In this document: positions 10,007 through 21,360 of the stretch, in pieces | How positions within the stretch are numbered: position 1 is the stretch's first letter | How the letters are laid out: every line of letters begins with the position of its first letter | NCBI GenBank assembly: GCA_020736575.1 | Contig: JAGPYM010000056.1 | Location: 84,931-148,930 of the forward strand | Origin: Thelonectria olida | Lineage: Eukaryota; Ascomycota; Sordariomycetes; Hypocreales; Nectriaceae | DNA length: 64,000 nucleotides | Direction: 5' to 3' | Made by a program: the position numbers and the translations under genes | The notes under the pieces: model-generated | The model's database searches: none | Told to the model about the DNA's origin: nothing | What the model saw: only the letters and a program-made list of their open reading frames with translations

Positions 10007-11368
10007 TTATCCGCGCAAGGGATAGCTGTTGTTGAATACAGAATGAAGCTTGATAACACTTAGCGAGGGTAAGTCGCAATGCTCTCCGCTTCCAACATGG
10101 TTAGAGACATCAACAGCACGCAACATACCCCCTGGCATAACGCCTCTCTCAGATGTGGAAGTGGATCTGTCTACACGGATCCAGGGGTGGCTGAGGAACT
10201 CGTGTATGGTGTAGCGCTTGTCTGGGTCGACTGTCAACGAATGGCTAATCAGATCCTGTGCCGACCTTGAGATATCGTCCCACCAGGGTGATTGGAATGT
10301 GAATTGCCCCACGGCCACCTTCTTGGTGAGATCATTCTTATCCGCCCCATAGAACGGTGGAAAGCCACAGAGTAACATGTAGAGCACACAACCAAGGGCC
10401 CAGATGTCCACTGACATAGAGTAGGGTTCATCTTTGACTATTTCAGGTGCGGCATACCCAACTGTGCCACAGGGGGTCGCGGTCTCGTCGTTCTGTACCA
10501 TCTTGGACAAACCGAAATCCGCGATCTTGATCTGTCCGATGCAACCAGAACCAATGCCAGCGATGAATTCTCCCTCATCGACTTTGTCTTCCTCATTAAG
10601 CTGCGGCGGCTGTTGGTGCTTCGAGGGAATAAATGGAATCGGGCTGAAGAGGATGTTTTCGAGCTTGATATCTCTGCATACCGCAATCAGCTTACATGAT
10701 TCCTAGAATTCAATGCATTAATGGATAAGAGTAGCAAACTTCGAGGGGCGGTGGGAATAGAGATAAATATGATGGCGATTACCGATGCATGATTCCTTTT
10801 TCTTCGTGAAGATACTCGAGTGCCTTGGCAACCTGCAGGATGATGTGTCGCGATAAATCTTCGCTGAAGTACTTCAGCCGCAGGATTTGATGGAATAGCT
10901 CTCCTCCGGGTGCGAGCTCAAGAATTAGGTAATAGAATTGTCGTGATTCGGAGAAATCGATGAACTTAATGATATTCGGATTGTCGAGTTGGCGCATGAT
11001 TTGCACCTCTCTGGCGATGTTTGCGTGCTGTACTTGCTGTTTAGTCTCAGATTGCTAATCAGAGCCACTTAAAAGGTAATCCATAGGATTTGGCTTGGGT
11101 AATGACTCTTCATAAACAGTCCATAGAAAGGAACGGTGGAAAAGATGAAGTGAGCACCCGGGACATCGACGAGGAATATAATCACCTTCATGCCGGATTT
11201 GGGGACAACCTTAATAGCAACCTCTCCTGCTTTCCCGTCCAGATCTCGAGCTCGGTAAACTGTACTGAATCCGCCGGCGCCCATCTTCTCGAGCAGCTCC
11301 CACCGCTCCAAACCATCATATTGAGGGATCTTAGCCGGGACCTCGGTTTTGTTGGCAACCAATTTCAT
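10007..11368 (-). CDS. Srk1/Rck2-like Ser/Thr protein kinase (CaMK group), C-terminally short
   Basis: Three exons (11368-11186, 11036-10783, 10673-10007) with GT..AG introns of 149 and 109 nt give 367 residues in frame throughout. The kinase domain is complete: glycine loop GAGGFS (30-35), ATP lysine K53 in VAIKVV, catalytic HRDIKLEN (D147), DFG (D198), and AAPEIVKDE. The segment between HRD and DFG holds an insert (FIPSKHQQPPQLNEEDKVDE) that I know from the Srk1/Rck2 group, MAPKAP-type kinases acting below the stress MAP kinase Hog1/Sty1. The domain ends FLSHPWIR and only about 60 residues follow. Full-length fungal members are roughly 580-650 residues with a long regulatory tail, so the C-terminal regulatory and MAPK-docking part is missing. 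The residue after AIKVV is Pro rather than the usual Arg. It may be a truncated duplicate. Confidence 0.82.
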
Positions 11369-13135
11369 GAGGTCTTTTCGCTGGCTTTTCGCTGGCTTTT
11401 CGCCCTGGGCGGCCCGTCATAACCAAGTTTTGGTTCAATTCCCCGCAAGCTGCAGCCTGCTGTGCTGCTTGTGTCACCTTAATGCTCTGATTCCTGTTGG
11501 CTGTCACTCAGTGATTCGTTGGCCGCTTGGTTCCGGAGGATGTCAGGTGGCGACAGAAGGCGGCTGATTCTTAGGACGAGCCTATCAGTACCAAAAATCC
11601 GATTGAAGGGTGTTTGATCTGACTGTTGATACTTTCTCATGACGTCACTCTTAGATAAACGTTGCTCCGTCGTAGCAAAGCAAAAGGCTTAGCGTGACTT
11701 GGCTGCATCTTCGATGAGAACCAAAACCTCCGATGGTGGTGCGAGTATGTTCCAAGCCGTGACGTGTTATATGGCCTTTTGCACCAGTGCTATTCAACTT
11801 GCAACCAAGTCGCTGCTCTATTTTGATGTATCGACGCCTAGAGTTGTTATGAACAGTACCTTCCTCATATATTTAATCTATTGGGATGCGCCACCAAACA
11901 ACCATATGCTGGCCCAGCTCAATGATATTCTATGCCCACCGGATTTTGATATGGAATGGGCGATGGATGAGCGAAGCCTTGTATATTCGCCGGACCACCC
12001 TACGTCGGGTCATCCTAGGCTCCTTGTGCTGATATTATTTGATCCCTCAATTCATCTTCCAGGATATCCAAAGCGACGCTTGCATGATGCAGCTCCAGAT
12101 ACTTCGAATAAATCACCTCTTGACGGAGCGTCGGGGCCTGCGAAGCCCCTTGTCATCAAAGCTTCTACGAACCCTTGGGATCCTCGGAGTGTGTCTGTTA
12201 CTTCATTCGTTAGGGATACAGCAGCTTCAGTTGATCCTTCAGGAAACGAGCCTGTCATGATGGCATCAAACCCATTGAGCGCATGTTGGCACCAAAAGGA
12301 AAAGGTGCTTTATCCCAGCATGTATGCGACCGACGAATCACCTCTGGGGCTCGACTTCTCTTTGTAATTATAATGTCACTGACCTGGGGAAGCATAGAAT
12401 GTTCAAGAATAACCCGTGGGATTGCGAGGATTGATGCTCAGAGCAAATCGCTCGGGGTCGGCCATTGAGGAAGGTGTTTATGGTGAGATTCAGTGGGAGA
12501 ACACGACAAATCGCGATCTCCGCCCAGTGGTAACGCAAGAATGTTAGGTTCCTCTGTTTCAACCTATGGCCGCTTCTCAGCCAAAAGGGGGTGAAATGTT
12601 TTGCATTCTGTAGCTGAGCGTCGCGTACACCTTTTGGTCGGGACAGGTGCATTGTCGATGAAAATTGAGTAGATGGCCCGCGCCTCCGGACGGATGGCCT
12701 GTTATGCTTTCCCGGGTGCTGACTGCCACAGTCTAAGACTTTTGCGTGTACCTTTGGAGCCCTGCGACCCACTGGGTGTGATGCTTTGGGGCTCATACAA
12801 GTCAAGGCGACCACGCCGATTGCAAACCATTTGCATGCCATTTTTCTATCAGAACGTGCCCGACGATTGCCTTCATCCCTCAACGTGTGGTTATTAATAG
12901 TGAGTCCTTTCCGACCATTCCTCGCTTTCACCTTTTGGTGTGTCCACAGATTGCCTTGGTAGAGTATCCGCGTGAACTGACTCCTGAATCCTAACGAAGG
13001 TGCGAGTCTTGAATCCAAACCAGCCAAGGCAAGCTCAGCTCACAACTAATATTTACCTCTATTCTACAGGCCCGTTCCATTTATCTCCCGCATTCCTGGT
13101 TGATCGACAAGACTCCTCTAAAACGACTCTCAACG
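11369..13135. other. Long stretch without a supported gene
   Basis: Two large frames face each other here: 222 codons at 11699-12367 (plus) and 219 codons at 12368-13027 (minus). Neither shows a domain, membrane pattern or homologous motif I can name. A small direct repeat CTGGCTTTTCG x2 lies near 11380-11405. Decayed gene sequence is likely but not demonstrable by eye. Confidence 0.4.
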
Positions 13136-15290
13136 ATGGGCCTCAAGAAAATTGTTACCCGTATTTGCGACAGCTGTTGTCGCATATTGGGAATTCTAAT
13201 CTGCGGACCCCTGCTACCCCCCCGCTCTCATCCAAAGAACGATCCGGGAAAATACTCTCAAATTCTTATTAATAGAAGTGACAAATTTACCGAACTCCGT
13301 CCGCACAATGAATTTGAGTAAGTCGGCTCGTTTCACTTTCACAATGTTTATTGACGGCCGTCGCTAACATGCTCCAGCATTGATTCCTTACCAAGGTATG
13401 AACGAGAGGACTACAAATCCGACAAAACCCCTGCGTACGATGGCACTGGAGACTAATATAAGGCTAAAGCTTCGTGAGTCTACTCGTTTCAATTTTCCAC
13501 AATGTTTATCCAAGGTCATTTCTAATATATCGCAGAGACGCGGATGTCGAGATCGATGCTCGCCCTAACGAACCGAACGCGAATAATCCTGTCAAGTTGG
13601 AAACCCACATCGAGGGAAGTCAAGCGTCGCCCGCAAAGCCCCAAGATGACAATTCTGCACCTGTGATGACGCTTCAACCGGAAACTTGACCAATGTCGCA
13701 AGACCAGCTCGTCACGGAAGTCAAAGGCATCTATGCAGGCTTGGTCATAGTTGAGACCAAGTGTATCGAGGTCGATAACGCACAATCAGCAAACACTGAC
13801 GCCAATAAACTCAACAACGTACAGTGGCAGGCTCTAATAGCTCTACATAGGACGTTACTCCACGAACACCACGACTTCTTCCTGGCTAGTCAGCATCCAT
13901 CTGCGAGTCCCCCTCTTCGGCGGCTGGCCTCCAAGTATGAGATGCCCGCGCGCATGTGGAGACACGGTATCCATTCGTTTCTTGAACTCCTCCGGCTTAG
14001 GCTCCCACAGTGTCTTGAGCATATGCTTACGTTCCTCTACTTGGCCTATAGTATGATGGCTTTACTTTACGAAACGGTGCCGGCTTTCGAGGATACATGG
14101 ATTGAATGCCTCGGCGATCTCGGTCGCTATCGTATGGCCATCGGAGATGATTGTATTCGGGGCCGAGAAGGCTGGAGGGGTTCAGTCGACACTGGTACTG
14201 CAAGGCATCAGAAAAGTCCCCCACTACAGGCCGCCTCTATCACCACTTGGCTATCGTGGCAGAACCCAACGCTCTTCAGCAACTTTACTATTGCACGAAA
14301 TCCCTATGTGTCCCCATCCCTTTCCTCAGTGCCAAAAAGAGCATTATGACATTGTTCGATCCCGGGCTGGGTTCAACAAATCGCGAATTTCTCGAATTGA
14401 TGCTGCCTTTGTGCGAGTGCATGCAATCCTATTTTCGGGCAAAGCAAAGGAACGCTTGCAAGAGTTCATGGAGGAGTTTCTCGAGCTTCTTGATGGGCAT
14501 ATTGAGGGAATAAAGAAGCGTTGGCTTGAAGCTGGGTCCGTACTTCCCCTCAACCTATTTGCACACTTTCTAATGTAAACCAGTTACTTTATTGGAATTT
14601 CTCTCGCATGCTCGCTCCTGGGCTATGGAGACGAGTCTTCCGTATTGATGAACGCCATTGCCCAGAAGCCAGACCAAGCAGATGTTACCAAGGAGGGCAG
14701 TAACATTTCTGAGGCACCACCCTTGCCTAGTGAGGCATTCACTAAGGCTCTTTCTTTTGCCGTCCGCACATATGACAGTCATTAGGAGGTGGATCAAACA
14801 TGGCGACACGAACACCCTCACTTTTACCCACACTACATTAATATTTTTGCAGTTTATGTCCAACTATCCAACGACTATGTCGCATATTGAAGGCGAATAT
14901 CCTTGGAAGCTGACTGTAATTTTGCTGAATTCACTCTCGGACTCATCTCGGGTTGAACCGAGAATGGATGAGGGATTCCCTCACCCCGAGGAAGACGAAC
15001 TCCACAAGCCATTACCAGAAGACTACGCAATGAGGGGCATTATTTTTAGTGAGGAATACTTCCCCCAGCCGGGCTAGTTTGCCAACGAGAGGTCGACGAG
15101 GACGAGAAGTACTTTGAGCTCAGCTCAATGGTCGAGGAGAGGAAGGAACGCATCCTCTACCTTGGATACCGGATTGCCACGCATCAGAAATGGCTCAACT
15201 TTGATGAGTCCATCCGTCGGTTTGTCGAGGATTCCCCTCTCGAACCCTCGGAACAGGAGCACTCCCCCCGAAGAACGAGAATGAGTGCGA
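13136..15290 (+). pseudogene. Est1-type DNA/RNA-binding-domain protein, multiply broken
   Basis: Exon 1 (13136-13317, MGLKKIVTRICDSCCRILG) and a clear GTAAGT..CTAAC..CAG intron (13318-13377) lead into IDSLPRYEREDYKSDKTPAY. A second intron follows, then a long frame with MPARMWRHGIHSFLELLRLR and ALLYETVPAFEDTWIECLGD, which I recognise from ascomycete proteins with an Est1-type DNA/RNA-binding domain. Later pieces continue the same protein in shifting frames: RHWYCKASEKSPTTGRLYHH; ILFSGKAKERLQEFMEEFLE; after a third intron (near 14535-14580), GISLACSLLGYGDESSV; LPEDYAMRGIIFSEEYF; EERKERILYLGYRI. Damage seen: TAA at about 13470 (CAA to TAA), TGA at 13687-13689, and frameshifts near 14175, 14385 and after 14780. 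Function in homologues is not well defined; the link to telomere or mRNA-decay Est1/SMG proteins is by domain only. Confidence 0.68.
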
Positions 15291-16938
15291 GTTCCAGTTA
15301 CTGCCCTCCGCCTTCCCTTGCTGCATGGCCACTTGAGGCCCAATGCGGTCCTTCCAATTCGCGTAAGGTTTATGATGGAACCTGGACCTCTACTGCCCGC
15401 ACCTTCGCATTGTTTTTCTTCGGGATTGTTAACAGCATACTTGACTCTCATAGCGAATGGACGCGAAGAGGTACGTGCATTGGACTATTTGATTCGGAAG
15501 ACACAGCCTTGAGTATAGCGCTTGATTTGGAGTATGGAGCTTGTTTCTTTAGTTGTGAGACATGGATTCAGGGGCATGATTGGAAGGAGAATGACAACTT
15601 TGTTCCTGATGCAAAGGAGGTGGGGATGGAGCGGGAAGGTGGTGGGATACTTCTCTTGGCTATCGGGATCATACAATTTTGCTTCGTGGTAAGGGAATAT
15701 ACGCTGTTAAACGGGTCATAAGCTTTAGGCAGCCTCGGCAGTTGAAGCTTCCTGCTAGGCAGCTTTGATCCTTCACAGGTAGCAGCAGCTGCCTGCTTCA
15801 AGGAACACATTTCCTCTCTTTTCCCTGCTGCTATGTTGGGAAAATGAAGACATTCCTTTTCCAACAGACGAGCTAGAAATCAAGAGCTTCCATAACTTCA
15901 ATTTCCCCTCGTTAAGTTTTGACATACACAAGTGTATTTTGACTCGTTAATTCTTAATATAAAATCGTAAATTATTCATTCAACATTCTTGGAGAATTTG
16001 GAAGCCCGTCAGCCCATCCCGGCTACCCTCAATCCTGCGAGTTCAACAACTATCTGTAAGCTCCCGTATTCCAGTCGCTACTTCAACGTCATGTCTCCAT
16101 TTACAGCCCATGACTCATGCTCGTTCCTTTTGTAAGGTCCTGCAATCCTTCATCGTCCGTATTTTATCCATATCGTCGTCAGAAACATACCAAATAGTAA
16201 TAATAGCCATCCAAAAGGATTATCGGGGTATCGGCTGGGAAACTTGGATGCTCTTTCCAACCGAAGCTTTTCACATGTTAATACTTGTGACAGAAGACAG
16301 CCTGAGGCTGAAAGCAGTTTCTGTGTCTATCTGCTGAGCACTGACAGGGTAACACCAGGAAGAGGATCCAGTGTCAGAGGCGGGAATCAAGCGCTCATCG
16401 TGCCAGCATAATGATGCTGCATCGCGGCCTCAGCCACCTAGAACCCTTTCGAACGGATGAATGTCGCTGGGATGACTGACACTAAGATGTTGACATCATG
16501 GAATGATTTGTTGTGCCAGGTAAAAGGTACCATTGCTATATTTATTGCCTCCCTCGCTCTTCCTCGTCAGAACGGTGCAGATATCGTTTTCAAATCATGC
16601 AACGCTCTATCCGTATTTTCCACCACCAGAGAAACGACCCCCATAGATTTTGGCTCTCTAAAGTCGCAAAGCTGGCCTTTATAGCCATATTAGACAATGG
16701 GACAAACGACAGCTCGTCTCGGTGGCCGCCGTGAGAAACAGGTATTGTGCGACCCAACAGAATTGGTATTAACTCGAGATTAACTACATACGCGCTAAGA
16801 GTCTTTTGCTTGGCACATTCTGTCAGTCTTGCCCCCCCTTCGCGCCATTTAACTTGACCTTAGATACAAATCCTCCCGGTCCTGACTGTAGAGATTACCT
16901 GGTACAATATGGACGTATCGAAAACGACCCTACCTACG
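15291..16938. other. No gene supported
   Basis: Degraded coding-like traces (for example REEVRALDYLIRKTQP at 15460-15512) may continue the preceding pseudogene. The rest, to the bZIP gene's 3-prime side, shows only short frames without domains. Confidence 0.4.
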
Positions 16939-17802
16939 TTATCGATGCGACTCGCTTTGCATCGCACGGATGTAGCGCTGGAATCCATTCTCGAAGTGGC
17001 TTTGAATCAGGGTGCAGTTGCAGCCCGAGTGAAGCAAGAGCTCACTTTTGAGCCGGTAGATTTCTGTGGTCAGGGCCTCGACTTCGCTGCTCAGTCTAAT
17101 GTGCTGCTGTTCCATCTTCTTCTCCGCAGATTTGAGTTTCTCGTTATCCTCTCGCTTCCGGGTGCGACACCGGATGGCAGCTTGGCGATTTCTCTCAAGA
17201 TTTTTATTCTTCCAGCCTTTGCTCTTTGTGGAACCGTGGCGGGCCTCATCGCGGGCCACACCGCTGAGGCTAACTTGGTTCTTCTCCAACTGGTTTGTGA
17301 GAGTACACTTTCGCCTGGAACTCTTTGTAGGCAGGACCTCGTCTGAAGGCGGTTTTTTTCTTCGATGGGGCTGCTTCTTGGGGTTCTCCGTCGTCGTTTC
17401 CTCGTGTTCTAGTTGGTTATATGAGCTCGACGGCGAGTTGTTGGGTAATTTTGTGGCATTTTCTTGCTCTGGGCTTTGGAATTTGCCCGTAAAGCTCCGG
17501 TAACTCTGGTCAATCTGGCAGTCTGTTTGGTCGCTGTGAGAGGCGAAACTAGCGTCATCGGGAGTCAAGGCATGTTGTGATAGTGTTCCAGTGACGTCGT
17601 GCCACTGAGAGAATTCGTCTTGATGTTCTGAGGTGCTCGGAAGTAGAGCCCAGTCGAAAGCCGCCCACTGATTGTTGAAGATATAGGGTACGTTTACATC
17701 GTATGGGTTCCAGGTTAACCCAGCTCCCTCGTTTGTGAGGACTGCCTGGCCATCGGCGGCTTCATCTAGGGCTATATTGGATGGAAACTGGACATTAAAC
17801 AT
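16939..17802 (-). CDS. bZIP transcription factor, ATF/CREB-like
   Basis: A single exon encodes 287 residues. Residues 1-110 are acidic/Gln-Ser rich with aromatic patches, as in activation regions. Residues 140-165 are basic and proline-rich (KKQPHRRKKPPSDE), possibly a nuclear localisation signal. The bZIP lies near 199-257: basic region with the invariant Asn205 and Arg213 in NRQAAIRCR, then a zipper with heptad hydrophobics. After the zipper comes LLLHSGCNCTLIQSHFENGF, resembling the H-x2-CNC..I motif that follows the zipper in fungal ATF-type stress and development regulators. The frame is open throughout and homologues are of similar size. It is probably a nuclear DNA-binding dimer; target sites and partners cannot be read from the sequence. 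One of the few undamaged host genes of the left half. Confidence 0.85.
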   Translation of the reverse strand: MFNVQFPSNIALDEAADGQAVLTNEGAGLTWNPYDVNVPYIFNNQWAAFDWALLPSTSEHQDEFSQWHDVTGTLSQHALTPDDASFASHSDQTDCQIDQSYRSFTGKFQSPEQENATKLPNNSPSSSYNQLEHEETTTENPKKQPHRRKKPPSDEVLPTKSSRRKCTLTNQLEKNQVSLSGVARDEARHGSTKSKGWKNKNLERNRQAAIRCRTRKREDNEKLKSAEKKMEQQHIRLSSEVEALTTEIYRLKSELLLHSGCNCTLIQSHFENGFQRYIRAMQSESHR

Positions 17803-19112
17803 AACTGTGGACTTTGTACGGCTTGGAGAACCTTTAGATGTTGTATTCTCTCATCAAGATGTAATAAATACAATGATGGATTGCTGGAGCAAGATTTTTG
17901 GCTGCTGAAAAGTTAAGATGACATTGCATCAAAGTCGGATCTCAACTGAGATTGTTGGGACTGGGATAGCTTGGGGGCGGGTAGGTATGCGATAATTCCC
18001 CCGGACCGTGGCCAAGGTGGTAGCGCTAAAAGATCAAGACCAGCAGCATATCCACAACGTAGGGGCGGCAGACCAGTTCGGAGCGTGGGATTCTCACCCG
18101 CCTCGAGGTAAAGGTTGCGGGTCGTCATGATGACAGCCCAGAGGCATCGCTGATTGGCTACAATTACCGGAATTGCACACCACTACCTCGTGTCCTCCAC
18201 TGGCTGTGAATAGCCTCAATTCGGGGCCAAAATATCATTCCTGTCTTTGTGAATTCTATCACTTTTGAACACGTTAACTCGGACCGTTATTTCCCTACTG
18301 ACGCGTCCGACAGCTGCACTAGTGACGTAGCCTTGCAGCCTAGGAGGGTCCGGACGCTACTACTGATACCGGAAGCAATCGATGGCGCCAGGCTCCAAGA
18401 ATATACCGGTACACCTTATCATCCCACCTCTTCACGCATAGATGATAGGACTAAGGTGATATTCCATCACTCGATGTTCAGCAAAATTTCGATTCACAGA
18501 TCTAGTCTAACATGGAATAAAGCGTGACGTCACCAGCGCTAGGGGTACCGCGCGTTGTTGACGCGTTGACTGCGCCATGATCTGGTGGCCTAGTCGCCCC
18601 TGTGATTTAAGGCTAATTATTCTTCCTGTAAGATGGAGTAGAAACCACAGCCACTCTGTCGTTTTCTGTCAATGGCCACCATCACATAAAACGCCTCGTC
18701 GAGCTGCCCGATTACCTCTTATTATACGTTCGCCTTTTCCATCCTCATCCGGCCTGCTTCATACCACTAGCCAATGAGCCTGAAGATATCGAAGGAGTCT
18801 TGTTGCTACCGCTGAGTGATGAATGCATCTTCCTTTTGAGTGCCAATCGCTCTGTCCACCTCCGTCTCATCTACTGACCACATTGAAATTACGGGAGTGC
18901 TTCTCGGCGAGGAAGCGCATAGCCCTTCAGGTACCGGCTTTCTGACAAATCTATCGCCTATTAGACTTCTCTTGCAAACTTCAAGGGGCTTAGGATCATC
19001 CGTCTCATCTATCGTGGCGGATTAGAACCGAGCTCAAGTCAAATCAATCACGTGTAGCGAGAGCGTCTCCATTGTATCAAATTCAGTCCTTCAATCACAC
19101 TAAGCTGATATA
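17803..19112. other. Intergenic between divergent genes; no gene supported
   Basis: The stretch separates the bZIP gene (minus) and the gene at 19113 (plus), so it holds both promoters. Frames such as 18249-18527 lack any domain. No clear TATA or repeat structure is seen. Confidence 0.5.
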
Positions 19113-19988
19113 ATGTCGCACCGCGACACGAAACCGCTGTTCGTCATTCATCCCCGCCTGGATGCAGGGGAATACCGCGACAAACTCATTGGCAGCGTCG
19201 TCAAATATCCAGAAATGCCCACTGAAAGGTATATCCCCTACAAGTCCGCCAAAGAGCCCAAGAACATTGTCTTGAACCTTGACCCCAAGCCCATCCAGGT
19301 CCGGAACACCAGGTTTTGGACACATAGAATCAAGGACACCAAGGTATCGTCCTCACTGAACGACATCCTCGAGGGGTTCTTCGGGGGTTCAAACACAACG
19401 ATGGCGCCTCTGGCGCGGTTATGGCACATGGATTCGCCGGGCAAGAAGTTCAAGGAACTGCTGAAAAACAAGGCCTATTTCAAGCAACTGTCCAACCTGC
19501 TGAAGAGTAGCCAGGATCAGGAGGGGTATTTCGTCACGGATATCGTCACACTAGTTGACGTTACTGAAGTGTCTCAGAAGTCGCATGGCACAGGTGCGGG
19601 AGCACAGGCGCTTCTTGATCCCTCCTTGGGAATACAGGTTGGGGCTATCGCACAGAACCAAGTTGTGAGAGAGAAGTGGTACTCGGGCTACTACGAGGGA
19701 GAAACAATCGTGTTTCTCGGATATCGCCGCGTAAGGCTCGAGAAGACGACCTCCATCATGGCAAAGTTAGGGAGGATATTCCTAGGCCAAGCGCATGGCT
19801 TTACGCTGTGGGATGGATTGGATTACTGGCCACCAACGATTGGAAAACCTGCCGAAGGAAACAGGGAGGCATTGTTAGGTGATACGAGCGGGAGGAACGC
19901 AAAAGGGGAGGCGCAGCCGGTGCCACCACCAGATGAGTACGCTGAGATTATCAGGGAGCTAGGGTTTGATGTTGAGATTGTGGAATGA
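19113..19988 (+). CDS. Uncharacterised fungal protein, possibly gasdermin-like
   Basis: An intact single exon of 291 codons; the ATG follows an A-rich leader (gctgatataATG). There is no signal peptide or membrane helix. The N-terminal part alternates short beta-like segments, then has FWTHRIKDT-KVSSSLNDIL-EG near residues 68-90. That is reminiscent of the W..P/K..T..(S/T)LNDIL block in the N-terminal pore-forming domain of gasdermins. A helical linker (about 110-135) is followed by strand-like GYFVTDIVTLVDVTEV and ETIVFLGYRRVRL, and an acidic tail ends DYAEII-like with ELGFDVEIVE. Known fungal gasdermins (RCD-1, HET-Q1) are about 250-290 residues, single-domain with a short inhibitory tail, and are triggered by proteases or an allelic partner. 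Size and layout fit, but the match is from weak motif memory. No neighbouring protease gene is visible within the window. If not a gasdermin, it is an unnamed conserved fungal protein. Confidence 0.4.
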   Translation: MSHRDTKPLFVIHPRLDAGEYRDKLIGSVVKYPEMPTERYIPYKSAKEPKNIVLNLDPKPIQVRNTRFWTHRIKDTKVSSSLNDILEGFFGGSNTTMAPLARLWHMDSPGKKFKELLKNKAYFKQLSNLLKSSQDQEGYFVTDIVTLVDVTEVSQKSHGTGAGAQALLDPSLGIQVGAIAQNQVVREKWYSGYYEGETIVFLGYRRVRLEKTTSIMAKLGRIFLGQAHGFTLWDGLDYWPPTIGKPAEGNREALLGDTSGRNAKGEAQPVPPPDEYAEIIRELGFDVEIVE

Positions 19989-20355
19989 GTTGTTGGGGAT
20001 TCAAAGAACCAATGCAGGAGACACGGAAACCACGACATTATAATGGTGGCAAAATGGAGTCGCGTTTTGCATCACACCCGTAAGGGTATAGACCGGGAAT
20101 GGCAAACTGAGGTCTCCAAATTCTCTCGTGGGTATACTATGGAGCCTCCGTGGTGGTGCCTTTCGTGATCCCAGGCTTACCCGCCGCAGAAAATACTTCC
20201 TGTCACATTCATTCCGCCTTCCCATCACATTCGCGCAATTGACAAGCCTCACAGTCCAGTTACCTACGAAATTTTATTTTTCAAAGAATTTTCAACCCAG
20301 GTCTACTACACAAACGGTAACTCTCCATCAAATATTTACTGCTAACACGATTAAA

Positions 20356-21036
20356 ATGGACACGACAGGCCCACGACATCCTACCCTCAGCGAGATCCTC
20401 TTGGATGTCTCTTCGCCGCCATGGACTCTGCGCGGCTTCATGGCTCATCTCTCCCAACACCGCTGCATGGAGACTCTCGAATTCACCCTAGACGCCGAAA
20501 ACCATGCTTCCTTCTATAACCAGCTAGTTGCCAAGAGCCCTATGTCGCGTGATAGAACTGATCGTGTAAACTCGTCTTGGCAAAAGTTGATACGAATCTA
20601 CATCGCTCCTTGTGGACCGCGACAAGTCAATATCTCGGGTCGAGAGCGAGATCACCTCTTGAATCTACCGTCTGGACCTCACCCCCCTCACCCTTCCGAA
20701 CTTGATGAGTCTCGCCGAATTATCTACGACCTCATGAACGACTCCCTCCTCGTCCCCTTCCTTGAGTCTGTTAGTCCCATTCTACACGAAAGTCCGCTTG
20801 TGGAGCAGATACGCTCCCCCAACGTTCGTCCCCAACTAAGCGCCGGTTGGGATGCCGCACGATCGGTTCGCTCGAGACACACCATGGAGTCCGAGGGCTG
20901 GGCGGATGACGGCAACAGGAATTCACTCCTCTCCGAGTCGGCCATGCACATATCTCCAGGAGGGTTCTATCATGCCGCCGTCGTATATAAGAAATGTTGG
21001 AAAAGGGTCGGGCGCCATGCTACGTTGCACCCATAA
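20356..21036 (+). CDS. RGS-domain protein (regulator of G-protein signalling)
   Basis: The Met at 20356 was chosen (MDTTGPRHPTLSEILLD) because it is the start the fungal family uses. An in-frame Met at 20128 would add an unconserved, leader-like stretch. The 226-residue product carries one RGS box: TLSEILLDVSSPPWTLRGFM, HRCMETLEFTLDAENHASFY, NSSWQKLIRIYIAPCGPRQV and RRIIYDLMNDSLLVPFLES, the helices that bind and accelerate GTP hydrolysis on a G-alpha subunit. The tail after the box is short (about 70 residues, Ser/Arg rich, ending WKRVGRHATLHP). Homologues I recall have a longer Ser/Pro-rich tail, so the C-terminus may be truncated. No membrane segment. It lies about 370 bp downstream of the candidate at 19113, in the same direction, with its own promoter. 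Confidence 0.82.
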   Translation: MDTTGPRHPTLSEILLDVSSPPWTLRGFMAHLSQHRCMETLEFTLDAENHASFYNQLVAKSPMSRDRTDRVNSSWQKLIRIYIAPCGPRQVNISGRERDHLLNLPSGPHPPHPSELDESRRIIYDLMNDSLLVPFLESVSPILHESPLVEQIRSPNVRPQLSAGWDAARSVRSRHTMESEGWADDGNRNSLLSESAMHISPGGFYHAAVVYKKCWKRVGRHATLHP

Positions 21037-21358
21037 AAGCTCAAATTTTGCACTCCATATTCTATTGAGCGGCCTTGAAAACTGCGAAAACGCGAAGAGA
21101 CGAATATATGAGAGGGGCAAGAGGATCGGTTACAATACGTTCATACCTTTATTAAGGGTCCAAGTTTCGATGTTACCTTTGGCGCGTTATATTATATTGC
21201 GAAGAAAAGCTATAAAATGACACGCCAAAAGTCTAGCAACAGCTTACAGTGCGTCAGCTTAAATATAAATTTAAGATCTTTAATAGATTTATACGTACAT
21301 GAAACTATATCCAAAAAATTTCTATCATAAAGGGAACTCTTAGAATATTATTCATATC
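21037..21358. other. RGS gene 3-prime flank; AT-rich, nothing recognised
   Basis: AT-rich sequence up to the transposon target TA. No frame with a domain. Confidence 0.5.
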
Positions 21359-21360
21359 TA

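Noticed and set aside
11699..13027. Two long opposing open frames (222 and 219 codons)
   Set aside because: No domain, splice structure or recalled homologue; compositionally like chance frames or decayed DNA.
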